64,000 nucleotides of DNA from Odiellus spinosus (Eukaryota; Arthropoda; Arachnida; Opiliones; Phalangiidae). The position numbers were made by a program, and so were the translations under genes. The notes beneath the pieces were generated by a model, which did not search any database, was not told the DNA's origin, and worked only from the letters and a program-made list of their open reading frames with translations. Shown here in pieces: positions 19,940-30,845 of the stretch. Each line of letters opens with the position of its first letter. Within the stretch, counting starts at the first letter, position 1. Where the stretch lies: NCBI GenBank assembly GCA_963920705.1, contig OY987240.1:5317426-5381425 (forward strand), given 5' to 3'.

Positions 19940-21370
19940 TTAAGAATATAGTCCGATCATTGATGCCAGTTCGTGAGTCTTAATTCTACCGAGGGGTTTG
20001 GTCAGTAGTTCTGCAACCATGATTTCTGTTGGACAATATTGAAAAATCATGTCATTTCGCAAATCTTTTACAAAATGATGTTTGGTATCAATGTGTTTCG
20101 TACGCAAGGTTACACTTTCACTATCAATCATCTTTAAACAACTTTGGTTGTCTTCATAGATTGTAGTCGTTACTTTCTCGTGCTTTAAATCTTGCAGTAT
20201 TTGCTTCAACCACAGTGCTTCTCGGCAAGTTTCCGCCAGAGCAATGTATTCGGCCTCTGTGGAAGAATGTGCTACAATTGTTTGTTTTCTGCTGGCCCAG
20301 CTTATGGTTGCACCATAGTATTGGAAAACAAAACCAGAGTTCGATTTCCTATCCTTTAAATCACCCGCCCAGTCGGCGTCGGCATACCCAATGAGGGTGG
20401 TAATCTGATTATCTTCGTTTCCAAGTTTCAACTTAAGGAATTGAGTGTATTTGAAATATCGCATCAGTCTTTTAACAGCGGTCCAATCTTTTTGGGATGG
20501 TTCTGTTATTTTTCGACTTAAGATTGAAACAATTACGGCGATGTCAGGGCGTGTGCATGTTGCAATGTATAGCAAACATCCTATGGCTTGGCGATAAACG
20601 TCCTTTACACTTATGTCCATTAGTTCGGTTTGCGAGGCGTTTTTCGTGTCCTTTATATACCAAATGTCCATGGGCGCCTTTGCTGGCTTTGCCTCCGCCA
20701 TACCAAAACGTTTCAAAACGGTTTCAATATATATAGCTTGATGTATGCTAAATATTTTATTACTGTCGCGTTGTATTTCAATACCTAAGTAGAATTTTAA
20801 GTCTCCGAGGTTTACTATGTCAAAATGCTGTGCTAAAAATTCGAAAATTTCATTGACTCTGTCATCATTTGGTGCAATGGTCAGTAAGTCATCTACGTAG
20901 ATGAAAACGTAGCACCAGTCATTTCTGATTCCTTTTGAATATAAGCATTTATCAGCCACTCCTCGCGACCAACCATCAACTATGAGAACGTCGTTTAATG
21001 TCTCATTCCAATTACGTGCAGACTGCTTTAGACTATAAATGCTTCGATGTAGTTTGCATACTAGTTTATTGGTATCCGTGGTCGTGAAGCCAGGAGGTTG
21101 TTTCATATACAATTCTTCTTCTAAATTGCTATTTAAGAAAGCAGTTTTTATGTCGAAGTGTTTTACCTTCATCTTCTTGTGTCCAGCAAGCGCCAACAAA
21201 GTTCGAAACGTTGATTGTCGTCCGACAGGTGCGAATACAGCATCGTATTCAGTTCCAAATTTTTGGGAGTAACCTAAAGCTACTAGCCTTGCTTTGTATC
21301 GAATAACTTCCCCTTTTGAGTCTAATTTAGTTTTAAAAACCCACTTACACCCTATGGGCTTTTTTGCCAT
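19940..21370 (-). CDS. Copia RT and RNase H
   Basis: 476 residues, overlapping the upstream frame by 26 bases in a different frame. Starts in the RVT_2-type RT (KPIGCKWVFKTK), has FDIKTAFLNS (about 72) and YVDDLLTI (about 155), then RNase H with ADADWAGD (about 327), STEAEYIAL (about 372) and EDNQSC (about 405). The C-terminal HIDTKHHFVKD is typical of Copia. All catalytic residues appear kept. The natural protein begins upstream; the listed Met is produced by the shift. Confidence 0.95.
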   Translation of the reverse strand: MAKKPIGCKWVFKTKLDSKGEVIRYKARLVALGYSQKFGTEYDAVFAPVGRQSTFRTLLALAGHKKMKVKHFDIKTAFLNSNLEEELYMKQPPGFTTTDTNKLVCKLHRSIYSLKQSARNWNETLNDVLIVDGWSRGVADKCLYSKGIRNDWCYVFIYVDDLLTIAPNDDRVNEIFEFLAQHFDIVNLGDLKFYLGIEIQRDSNKIFSIHQAIYIETVLKRFGMAEAKPAKAPMDIWYIKDTKNASQTELMDISVKDVYRQAIGCLLYIATCTRPDIAVIVSILSRKITEPSQKDWTAVKRLMRYFKYTQFLKLKLGNEDNQITTLIGYADADWAGDLKDRKSNSGFVFQYYGATISWASRKQTIVAHSSTEAEYIALAETCREALWLKQILQDLKHEKVTTTIYEDNQSCLKMIDSESVTLRTKHIDTKHHFVKDLRNDMIFQYCPTEIMVAELLTKPLGRIKTHELASMIGLYS

Positions 21371-23900
21371 CAGGTAACTCTGTTAGAGTCCAAGTGTTCA
21401 TTTCCTTGAGTGATTTTAATTCTTCAGTCATCGCGTCTTTCCGCGCGCTTTGTTGAGGGCTTGCTAAAGCCTCTTCTATGTTACTTGGATCTGTGTAAGG
21501 AGTGTTTTCCTTTGCTAGCATTACTTCAATTAGTCTCTTAGGAGCCTGTCCTTTACTTGATCGTGTGGAGCGTCTTACGCCGTCCACATTGGTATTCGTC
21601 ACGTCATTTTCTTCCGCTTCACCTACCACTAAGTCGCCGGTAATTTCTTCCAATTCAGAAGCTTCGCTTTCATTTACCAAGGTTACGTCTTCCGTGTTAG
21701 TGGAATCTTCTGGTACCATAGATGTTACGTTTTCTTTTGAATCATGAACGACGCAGTTCTCTTCTATAAACCTTACGTCTCTGCTTATAGTCACAGCATT
21801 CGTTGTTGTGTCTAAAAGTCTATTAGCTTTGGAACCGTCTTCATATCCGACGAAGATTAATTTCTTTGCCTTTAGGTCTAGTTTTCTGCGTCTTTCATCT
21901 GGCACGTGAGCATACGCGAGACATCCGAAGACACGAATATGCTTTAAGTCAGGTTTGGTGCCATACCACAGTTCAAAAGGTGTTTTTTCGATTGCTCTGC
22001 TCGGTAATCTATTTTGTAGGTACGTAGCTGTAGTTACAGCCTCGCCCCAGTAGCAGTTGGGTAGTTTTGCATCCTTTAACATGCTTCGGGCCATTTCTAT
22101 GAGCGACCTTTTCTTTCTTTCCGCCACCCCGTTTTGCTGCGGAGTATAAGGAGCTGTTAACTCCCATTCAATCCCTTCATTGCGAAGAAAGTCTTTGAGT
22201 GCTTTATTTACATACTCTCCCCCTCTATCTGAACGACAGCTTTTGGGTTTTTGCTTATATTTCGTTTCACAGAGTCTGACAAAAGTCTTAATGTTTTCTG
22301 TGACTTCACTTTTATGCTTGAGTAGTGCAATTGTCGTATATCGACTGTGATCATCGATCAGCGTGAGAATATATCTTTTCCCACCTGGCGTCATGGTTTG
22401 CATTGGACCACATACATCCGTGTGGATTAAATTTAAAATTGTTTTTGATCTAGTAGTAGATGTTGGGAAAGGTAATCGTGCCATTTTGGTCTCAATGCAG
22501 GTTTCGCAAACCTTCACAGTATCACATTTTGTGATCTTCATTCCTTTTCCAAGCTCTGAATTCTGTAGTACTTTAATAGCGTCAGGGTGTCTATGCCCCA
22601 TTCGTTTATGCCAGACATGAATGCAAGTGTTTGCAACTTCATTCGGTATTAAGCTTGCGTCACTTCGGACATTCAACCTAAAGAGATCATCTTGACATGA
22701 TGCTGTAGCCACAATACTCTTCTTCTGATTATATATTGTACATCCAGTCATGTTGAACTCAACTAGCAAACCTTGTTTAACTAATTTCTGAACAGACAAC
22801 AAACTTCCCTTTAGTTTCGGCACAAACAAAACATCTTTCACGTCAACTTGCACTAAGTCATGTTTATCAACTAAACAGCTTAATGTTCCATTACACTTGC
22901 CAGCAACTAAAAGAGTATTACCATCTGCGGTAAAGACTTTATCAACAAAAGATTCATCTAAGTATTTAAAAAAACTTTTGTCATGTGTCATATGACACGT
23001 TGCCCCAGAGTCTATAAACCAGCAATCTTCAAATTCTCTGGTTGAAATCTTAAATGCTGTAAAGGTAGGATTATTGCTCGTTTGTGCCTTTTCCTGAGTT
23101 TGCGAAGTTTGCCATTGTTTGGCTATTGTTGCGTTATCTTTTCCGCCATAATAGCCTTTCCTTTTCTTGGCTTTATAAATGAAGCAATGTTTCTTCATGT
23201 GACCTTCTTTGTTACATTCATAACATTTAACCTTTTTTTGTGGTTGCCTTGCATTCCCAATTTTACTGCTAATTCTTTCGCCATACGTTTGTAAAACTGT
23301 CTGTGTTTCATTTCGCGAATGAGCTTTACCATTTGATTCTTCTCTACGTTGATATTCGTCTAATAGTTTCCCTTTCACCAACTCTAGTGTTAGGTCGGTC
23401 TCGTCTCTCGTTTCTAATGCTATAATTAAGGTTTCATAACTTCCCGGAAGACTGCATAATAATAATGCAACAATCAAGTTTTCTTTCAAGTGTTCTCCTA
23501 AACCTCTTAAACGGTCTACTATATCTAGCATTGATTCGAGATGTGTTTCCATATCGCCTGATTCAGGTAATTGACTCCTACACAGTCTTTTTAATAGGAA
23601 TACTTTATTGCACAACGTACTTTTTTGATGATACTGTTGAAGAGCATCCCAGACGTCAGAAGCTGTCGGTTTATCCCGTATGTGCATTAGTTGCGAATCT
23701 TCTACTTGCAAGCCAATTGTTGCTCTCGCTTTACCGTCTTGTTTGTTCCAAGTGGTAGTCAAAGGTTCTGGCGCAGGTTCATCTATAACATGCCATAAGT
23801 CCTCTTTTATCAACTGCATTTCCATCTTGAATTTCCATGTTTGATAATTTGAGCCATTCAGCTTAGCAAACTGTACTTTCATTGTTGTAGAAGCCATCAT
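21345..23900 (-). CDS. Copia Gag, protease and integrase
   Basis: 851 residues from a Met about 110 bases inside the primer site. Order: Copia gag (about 1-200, LNGSNYQTWKFKMEM near 13), zinc knuckle CYECNKEGHMKKHC (about 226), protease DSGATCHM (about 296), GAG-pre-integrase HKRMGHRH (about 437), integrase HTDVCGPM (about 491), DRGGEYV (about 556) and a Glu in AERKKRSLIEMARS (about 590). An acidic linker and the first RT residues follow. It stops at the shift in the A run at 21360-21365. Confidence 0.95.
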   Translation of the reverse strand: MMASTTMKVQFAKLNGSNYQTWKFKMEMQLIKEDLWHVIDEPAPEPLTTTWNKQDGKARATIGLQVEDSQLMHIRDKPTASDVWDALQQYHQKSTLCNKVFLLKRLCRSQLPESGDMETHLESMLDIVDRLRGLGEHLKENLIVALLLCSLPGSYETLIIALETRDETDLTLELVKGKLLDEYQRREESNGKAHSRNETQTVLQTYGERISSKIGNARQPQKKVKCYECNKEGHMKKHCFIYKAKKRKGYYGGKDNATIAKQWQTSQTQEKAQTSNNPTFTAFKISTREFEDCWFIDSGATCHMTHDKSFFKYLDESFVDKVFTADGNTLLVAGKCNGTLSCLVDKHDLVQVDVKDVLFVPKLKGSLLSVQKLVKQGLLVEFNMTGCTIYNQKKSIVATASCQDDLFRLNVRSDASLIPNEVANTCIHVWHKRMGHRHPDAIKVLQNSELGKGMKITKCDTVKVCETCIETKMARLPFPTSTTRSKTILNLIHTDVCGPMQTMTPGGKRYILTLIDDHSRYTTIALLKHKSEVTENIKTFVRLCETKYKQKPKSCRSDRGGEYVNKALKDFLRNEGIEWELTAPYTPQQNGVAERKKRSLIEMARSMLKDAKLPNCYWGEAVTTATYLQNRLPSRAIEKTPFELWYGTKPDLKHIRVFGCLAYAHVPDERRRKLDLKAKKLIFVGYEDGSKANRLLDTTTNAVTISRDVRFIEENCVVHDSKENVTSMVPEDSTNTEDVTLVNESEASELEEITGDLVVGEAEENDVTNTNVDGVRRSTRSSKGQAPKRLIEVMLAKENTPYTDPSNIEEALASPQQSARKDAMTEELKSLKEMNTWTLTELPDGKKAHRV

Positions 23901-24007
23901 TCAAAGCCTTCAAGAAGCCTTGGTCGAATCAAACTAAATCTTAAAATACGAAAATTTCCAACCTTGTCATAAGTTAAAATCACTTGGTTATTTTCGCCTA
24001 ACGTGTT

Positions 24008-24021
24008 CTGGACCCATAACC
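24008..24021 (-). other. Copia primer site (tRNA-iMet internal fragment type)
   Basis: Plus strand ctggacccataacc next to the 5' LTR. It resembles the anticodon-arm part of initiator tRNA-Met used by Copia, with one mismatch. Confidence 0.75.
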
Positions 24022-24225
24022 TATTGAATTATAATCGTTGGATCATAAATAAAGAGACTATTGTGTTTTACTATAGAACGAACATAGTTTTAATTCTTGC
24101 GAGCTACGCATCAGCTGAATGACTAAAGAGGTAAACAAAATACACGTACAATATGTGGCTCGGTATCGCCGTCTAGGTTACAAAAGTAGAAATAACTTTG
24201 TACACCATTTTCAAATATATCAACA
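24022..24225 (-). repeat. Copia 5' LTR
   Basis: 204-bp partner of 19679-19882. Confidence 0.93.
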
Positions 24226-24294
24226 AGTACAGCCTATGCTCTAGTGATAATTTATATTATAAGAACATGTATTTTACATATTTATTTAGAAAAT

Positions 24295-24430
24295 AAATTT
24301 CATTTGGTGTGTCTATTAAGAAATCTACGCCATGCCGCATATAATTATGGGTGAAGCAGGACATTTCATATGGTGTGTATATTAAAGAGTCTACGACCTG
24401 CCGCATGTAATTATGGGTAACGCATGACAC
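24295..24430. repeat. Two-copy direct repeat, about 67 bp
   Basis: ttggtgtgt.tattaa, tctac..c.tgccgcat and taattatgggt recur once each. Confidence 0.7.
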
Positions 24431-24565
24431 TCTTTTGCATTCTCTGTATCCTTGAGGTTAAGGGAAAATACTTATACTCCGTAAAATAGAGAATAATGAT
24501 TGAAATGCACGCTGTTTCCTCTACTCATCCAATACTCTACATTTATTTTCATCTTTTATTTTAGG

Positions 24566-24590
24566 TAGGGTTAGGTTAGGTTACCTTAAC
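24566..24590. repeat. Short TTAGG-like run
   Basis: gggttaggttaggtta, the arthropod telomere-type motif, isolated and short. Confidence 0.6.
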
Positions 24591-24619
24591 GTCGGGGTCG
24601 GGGAGGTTATATTTTGGTT

Positions 24620-24850
24620 TCCCAACTTGTTTCTTAAATATTTCCGAGTGAATAAAATCAGTTGTTTTGAAATTTGAAACTCTAAATCGTGCCAGATTGT
24701 GATTATATTTAAATTTGGTTTTAAAAGAAAATCTAATTGTATTTAAATTTAATGTTTTAAAAGAAAATTTAATATCTGTCAGACATTCAAGGCCATAACA
24801 TGTCCTTCTGGGCCTTTGTTCGCAAAGACATTTTTGATATAATATATAAA
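24620..24850. repeat. Dispersed repeat with conserved hairpin, copy 2 (inverted)
   Basis: Reverse complement of 16040-16275, including the gtctttgttcgcaaagac hairpin. Confidence 0.85.
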
Positions 24851-24861
24851 ACGATTTTGAA

Positions 24862-25835
24862 GCGGTTTGAAATAATAAATTGTCCCATACGCAAAGCGCC
24901 GAATCTCCCGAATGACATCGTTTCCTTTCCTACGATCTAGTTACTAAGGCCAAAATTAAAAGTAAAACTAAAAATGTCGTCCTTCGGAATTCACTGGGCA
25001 TACAACCCTACCTCTCTTTTACCGCGATTATAAAGGGCCTAAACATGCATATCCAACAAATTTTTACTTTTTCATGTATACTTCGGTAAGGTGTCATTTT
25101 CTTACGAACGGCATTTGCTCGGTGCTACTTGTTTGTTGTACAGTGGTAATGTTTTTAATGCAGTTTTAGCCAAGGAATCGTTTAAAACTACTCCGGAAGC
25201 TCTACGAACAATAGAACCGACGCTACGGCTGATTATGTAGTTTTGGTCGGCCATTTTCCAAGATGGCGGCAAAAGCACAATAGGGAGGGTTGGGGAGACT
25301 TCACCACGTGAAAGAACGCCCCAAAATATATATGAATCAGAAGAGAAAAATTCTCCATTAATTAATTCTAGGTACAACCGAAATTTGAGCTAAAATGACT
25401 GTACTATAAATGAATTTGAGAAAAATAATAGAAGGTTAATTTTTTGTGTAATTACTATTTGTATATTTGAAACGTCTGTGCATAGCAGATAATTCAAAAA
25501 TGGTTACAAATATTTCCTAAAAACCAAAAATTGAACTACCTGGGAGGCTAAAATTTCAGGTAGGTGGCCTCATATTTATAAGCCTGTCTGTGAAAATATC
25601 CTAGCGACGCCACTGACGGGGCGTCGTCGGAGTCTAGATCGATCCGATAGTTTACTTTCCAAGATTACACCAGCTGAACTAACTAGGGCTAGACCGAATC
25701 GAGCTTAAAGACTATGGATTAACAAATACGTGATACTAAATTGAATTTAAAACTTATAATGTGAAACTGAGAAAGGTTAAAATGCAATTCGCGACTAAAA
25801 TTTGATTAATTATTTTGAATTACAAAAATAATATT
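24862..25835. other. No gene recognised
   Basis: AT-rich. The 91-residue minus-strand frame at 25102-25377 shows no family motif. Confidence 0.5.
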
Positions 25836-25839
25836 TTTT

Positions 25840-26420
25840 AAATCCGGTAATCGTAAACTGCAAAGCGACGAAAGTGTGAAATATTTGCTATTCCCAGAGC
25901 AGTAAAATGCGCCAAATGGCTACAAATTTGGCCAAAAACGTGTCCACCAAGTGCTGTAAAGGAGCACTGTTCAAAGAAAGGAAAATACACACGTTCTATG
26001 CTATTGTTTAAAAAAGATGAGCAAATGCGTAGCTTTCTACGAATGGTTTTAATACAAGACGGAAAAAAGGTAGGGTTGATTGAATATTTTTTACAATTTT
26101 TATAAAGGGTAAATAATCTCGGGTATTTGACTGTTTGGAGCTGAAGAACTAAAGATTTTTCATGCTTCTCCTGATGTGCCAACCCGAGTTAATGAGCCCT
26201 GCTTCTGATTATTTTAAACAAGCGTTTTTTTGTTCGTTTCTTTTTTTCTTTCATTTCGTATCACGATGGAGACCCCATTGCATTAGCCCGATGTAGGGTT
26301 AACGTATTTAAGTTCATAACTTCAATCCACAAAAAGAAAACAGAAATTATACAAAAACGTAGCTTTGCTTCGCAATTCTAAAAAAGTGCATTTATACCCA
26401 ACGATGGTCGACCAATAAAA
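25840..26420. repeat. Dispersed element family B, copy 1
   Basis: Inverted relative to 36290-37600 and 37800-38060. Shared words: accgtttttggc..aatttg, aaatgcgccaaatggct, tcgggtatttgactgtttgg, aacccgagtt. The end aaaaacgtagctttgcttcgc is shared with the palindromic element at 35410. It has no insertion at 26043-26052, so it keeps the empty site for the element at 36634. Frames differ between copies by indels, so I do not call a protein. Confidence 0.75.
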
Positions 26421-26429
26421 ATTATAAAA

Positions 26430-26560
26430 AAAAAAGACTTATAAATTCAGCCTATGGAAAGTTTTAATAGTAGATTCATCCTTAAAAAAGGAAACTTTTT
26501 ACACATATAGGGGAGGCGTAAAAATGACCGGTTCAATTGCGGATTCTACAATAGGGTAGG
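26430..26560. repeat. Fragment of palindromic family A
   Basis: aaattcagcctatggaaagttttaatagtagattca matches the right arm of the 88-463 and 35410-36076 elements. Confidence 0.75.
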
Positions 26561-26579
26561 CTTTGATACGTCAGAGTTT

Positions 26580-26750
26580 TCCGGTATGTAGCCATAAGCG
26601 CAGTTGCCAAAAGAGCAGTTTCCGTTTGCGCACTCCCATAAGAGCGGTTTCTCAAAAGCGCAGTTTTTCCAAAAGAGCAGTTTCCCAAAAGCGCGGTTGC
26701 CAAAAGAGCAGTTCTCATTTGCGCATTTCCAAAAGGGTTTTTTCGTATAA
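26580..26750. repeat. Minisatellite, about 15-bp degenerate unit
   Basis: Roughly ten variants of ccaaaagagcagtttc or ccaaaagcgcagttt. It ends immediately before the 149-bp satellite. Confidence 0.75.
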
Positions 26751-26759
26751 ACCCATTTT

Positions 26760-29700
26760 CTTATAATTGCGGGCTCAGTTTTTGGACGTCTAATGCTAAA
26801 AATTTACAAAAATATTTTAGGTAATGTTAAATAGCATAGGTAAGGTTAGGTTAGATTACGTTAGTGTAGGTTAGGCTTTTAATCTGTCATTCATATACAC
26901 TCATTTTCTTATAATTGCGGGCTCAGTTTTTGGACGTCTAATGCTAAAAATTTACAAAAATATTTTAGGTAAGTTTAAATAGCATAGGTAAGGTTAGGTT
27001 AGATTACGGTAGTGTAGGTCAGGCTATTTAATCTGTCATTCGTATAAACTAATTTTTTTATAATTGCGGGCTCAGTTTTTGGACGTCTAATGCTGAAAAT
27101 TTACAAAAATATTTTAGGTAAGGTTAAATAGCATAGGTAAGGTTAGGTTAGATTACGGTGGTGTAGGTTAGGCTATTTAATCTGTCATTCGTATAAACTC
27201 ATTTTCTTATAATTGCGGGATCAGTTTTTGGACGTCTAATGCTAAAAATTTACAAAAATATTTTAGGTAAGGTTAAATAGCATAGGTAAGGTTAGGTTAC
27301 GGTAGTGTAGGTCAAGCTCTAATCTGTCATTCGTATAAACTCATTTTTTTATAATTGCGGGCTCAGTTTTTGGACGTCTAATGCTGAAAATTTACAAAAA
27401 TATTTTAGGTAAGGTTATTAAATAGCATAGGTAAGGTTAGGTTAGATTACGGTAGTGTAGGTTAGGCTATTTAATCGGTCATTCGTATAAACTCATTTTC
27501 TTATAATTGCGGGCTCAGTTTTTGGACGTCTAATGCTGAAAATTTACAAAAATATTTTAGGTAAGGTTAAATAGCATAGGTAAGGTTAGGTTAGATTACG
27601 TTAGTGTAGGTTAGGCTTTTAATCTGTCATTCATATACACTCATTTTCTTATAATTGCGGGCTCAGTTTTTGGACGTCTAATGCTAAAAATTTACAAAAA
27701 TATTTTAGGTAAGGTTAAATAGCATAGGTAAGGTTAGGTTACATTACGGTAGTGTAGGTCAAGCTCTTTAATCTGTCATTCGTATAAACTCATTTTTTTA
27801 TTATTGCGGGCTCAGTTTTTGGACGTCTAATGCTGAAAATTTACAAAAATATTTTAGGTAAGGTTATTAAATAGCATAGGTAATGTTAGGTTAGATTACG
27901 GTAGTGTAGGTCAGGCTATTTAATCTGTCATTCGTATAAACTCATTTTTTTATAATTGCGGGCTCAGTTTTTGGACGTCTAATGCTGAAAATTTACAAAA
28001 ATATTTTAGATAAGGTTAAATAGCATAGGCAAGGTTAGGTTAGATTACGGTAGTGTAGGTTAGGCTATTTAATCTGTCATTCGTATAAACTCATTTTCTT
28101 ATAATTGCGGGCTTAGTTTTTGGACGTGTAATGCTAAAAATTTACAAAAATATTTTAGGTAAGGTTAATAGCATAGGTAAGGTTTGGTTAGATTACGGTA
28201 GTGTAGGTCAAGCTCTTTAATCTGTAATTCGTATAAACTCATTTTTTTATAATTGCGGGCTCAGTTTTTGGACGTCTAATGCTAAAAATTTACAAAAATA
28301 TTTTAGGTAAGGTTAAATAGTATAGGTAATGTTAGGTTAGATTACGGTAGTGTAGGTCAGGCTATTTAATCTGTCATTCGTATAAACTCATTTTCTTATA
28401 ATTGCGGGCTCAGTTTTTGGACGTCTAATGCTAAAAATTTACAAAAATATTTTAGGTAAGTTTAAATAGCATAGGTAAGGTTAGGTTAGATTACGGTAGT
28501 GTAGGTCAGGCTATTTAATCTGTCATTCGTATAAACTAATTTTTTTATAATTGCGGGCTCAGTTTTTGGACGTCTAATGCTGAAAATTTACAAAAATATT
28601 TTAGGTAAGGTTAAATAGTATAGGTAAGGTTAGGTTAGATTACGGTGGTGTAGGTTAGGCTATTTAATCTGTCATTCGTATAAACTCATTTTCTTATAAT
28701 TGCGGGCTCAGTTTTTGGACGTCTAATGCTGAAAATTTACAAAAATATTTTAGGTAAGGTTAAATAGCATAGGTAAGGTTAGGTTAGATTACGTTAGTGT
28801 AGGTTAGGCTTTTAATCTGTCATTCATATACACTCATTTTCTTATAATTGCGGGCTCAGTTTTTGGACGGCTAATGCTAAAAATTTACAAAAATATTTTA
28901 GGTAAGGTTAAATAGCATAGGTAAGGTTAGGTTAGATTACGGTAGTGTAGGTCAAGCTCTTTAATCTGTCATTCGTATAAACTCATTTTTTATTATTGCG
29001 GGCTCAGTTTTTGGACGTCTAATGCTGAAAATTTACAAAAATATTTTAGGTAAGGTTATTAAATAGCATAGGTAAGGTTAGGTTAGATTACGGTAGTGTA
29101 GGTTAGGCTATTTAATCGGTCATTCGTATAAACTCATTTTTTTATAATTGCGGGCTCAGTTTTTGGACGTCTAATGCTGAAAATTTACAAAAATATTTTA
29201 GGTAAGGTTATTAAATAGCATAGGTAAGGTTAGGTTAGATTACGGTAGTGTAGGTTAGGCTATTTAATCGGTCTTTCGTATAAACTCATTTTCTTATAAT
29301 TGCGGGCTCAGTTTTTGGACGTCTAATGCTGAAAATTTACAAAAATTTTTTAGGTAAGGTTATAAAATAGCATAGGTAAGGTTAGGTTAGATTACGGTAG
29401 TGTAGGTTAGGCTATTTAATCGGTCATTCGTATAAACTCATTTTTTTATAATTGCGGGCTCAGTTTTTGGACGTCTAATGCTGAAAATTTACAAAAATAT
29501 TTTAGGTAAGGTTATTAAATAGCATAGGTAAGGTTAGGTTAGATTACGGTAGTGTAGGTTAGGCTATTTAATCGGTCATTCGTATAAACTCATTTTCTTA
29601 TAATTGCGGGCTCAGTTTTTGGACGTCTAATGCTGAAAATTTTCAAAAATATTTTAGGTAAGGTTAAATAGCATAGGTAATGTTAGGTTAGATTACGGTA

Positions 29701-30053
29701 GTGTAGGTCAGGCTATTTAATCTGTCATTCGTATAAACTCATTTTTTTATAATTGCGGGCTCAGTTTTTGGACGTCTAATGCTGAAAATTTACAAAAATA
29801 TTTTAGATAAGGTTAAATAGCATAGGTAAGGTTAGGTTAGATTACGGTAGTGTAGGTTAGGCTATTTAATCTGTCATTCGTATAAACTCATTTTCTTATA
29901 ATTGCGGGCTTAGTTTTTGGACGTGTAATGCTAAAAATTTACAAAAATATTTTAGGTAAGGTTAAATAGCATAGGTAATGTTAGGTTAGATTACGGTAGT
30001 GTAGGTCAGGCTATTTAATCTGTCATTCGTATAAACTCATTTTCTTATAATTG
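26760..30053. repeat. 149-bp satellite array, about 22 units, with TTAGG-like motifs
   Basis: The anchor gcgggctcag recurs at 26769, 26917, 27066, 27215, 27357, 27509, 27657, 27806, 27959, 28107, 28255, 28404, 28553, 28702, 28850, 28998, 29150, 29302, 29454, 29606, 29755 and 29904. Spacing is 142-153 bp. Each unit carries ggtaaggttaggttag and most carry gtaggttaggct. Variants (gtgtaatg, ggttattaaatag, catatacac) mark blocks repeated at longer distances. No coding. Confidence 0.96.
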
Positions 30054-30845
30054 CTAATAATGGACTATTAGAAACTAAAAATTAGCTAGATGTGAATTTA
30101 CTAAGCCTTAATGCTAAAAAAATCAATTTATTTAACTTTCTCACTTACTAAACGTGGAGAAACCAATATTGATAATTTAAAATTACGTACTAACGCGAGT
30201 TGCGTGACTAATATTACTCCATGTAATTGTGAAAAAATCCAAAAGGAAAACTCGGTTAAATACGTGGGTTTGCTTGTTGATAAACATTTGAAATGGAGAG
30301 ATCATATCGCGTATCTCTCGAAAAAACTCCGATCACAAATATTTAGTTTAGGCCAATGTTATAATATTTTGGATGGGAAAACGTACAAAACCCTTTATTT
30401 TAGTTTAATCCAATCTTACATAAGCTATGGTATCTCATGCTGGGGCAGTGCCCAAAATAATATTATCAGTATTATAGAAAGGCTACAAAATAGGGCAATA
30501 AAAAAAATGTTTAAAACGTCCTTTGTTATACCCAACTAATCTTATATACGAAGAATTTAAAGTATTACCCCTACAGAAACTTTACCATAAAAACAACAAA
30601 TAAGCAAACTGCTTTTTATTGATAATCCAAGTCAACCACGTTATAAAACTCGCTATAGAGATGAACTTAATATAATTATTCCGAAAGTTTTCGAAACTAA
30701 GACCCAAAGAAATTTTGAAACTCTAAGTATGAAATTATCCCTTTATTTGAAACGAGTAACAAACCCAAAAAAATTTAAATTGCAATTAAATTTATATCTA
30801 CAAACTATGATTGGCTTGGATTAATAAATAAATAGTAATAAATAC
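30054..30845 (+). pseudogene. Truncated LINE 3' end (RT C-terminal region)
   Basis: A 142-residue frame (30111-30539) carries the region after RT of Jockey/CR1-like non-LTR elements: SVKYVGLLVDKHLKWRDHI, then YGISCWGSA and LQNRAIKKM. After a stop near 30540 the coding signal continues in another frame (FETLSMKLSLYLKRV) to a stop near 30822. A 3' tail of taataaataaatag follows. The upstream element is absent and the break is the satellite border at 30054. Nonfunctional. Confidence 0.8.

Larger units (their letters stand above)
19679..24225 (-). mobile_element. Copia (Ty1/copia) retrotransposon, nearly intact
   Basis: 4547 bp, read leftwards. 204-bp LTRs differ at one position. Target duplication is AGTAC (19674-19678 and 24226-24230). 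The primer site is of the Copia tRNA-iMet-fragment type, and a GAGGAGGGG purine tract abuts the 3' LTR. The polyprotein is complete in domain content, with one frameshift at a six-base A run (21360-21365). The lack of LTR divergence marks a recent insertion. Confidence 0.96.

Noticed and set aside
20497-23758. Several plus-strand frames across the Copia element
   Set aside because: Antisense shadows of the Copia polyprotein.
25838-26182. 114-residue minus-strand frame in family B repeat
   Set aside because: The paralogous copy at 36290-37600 has indels that break the frame, so coding is unlikely.
26760-30053. Regular array considered as CRISPR or as telomere
   Set aside because: Units are full-length tandem copies without unique spacers, and TTAGG words are only part of each unit.
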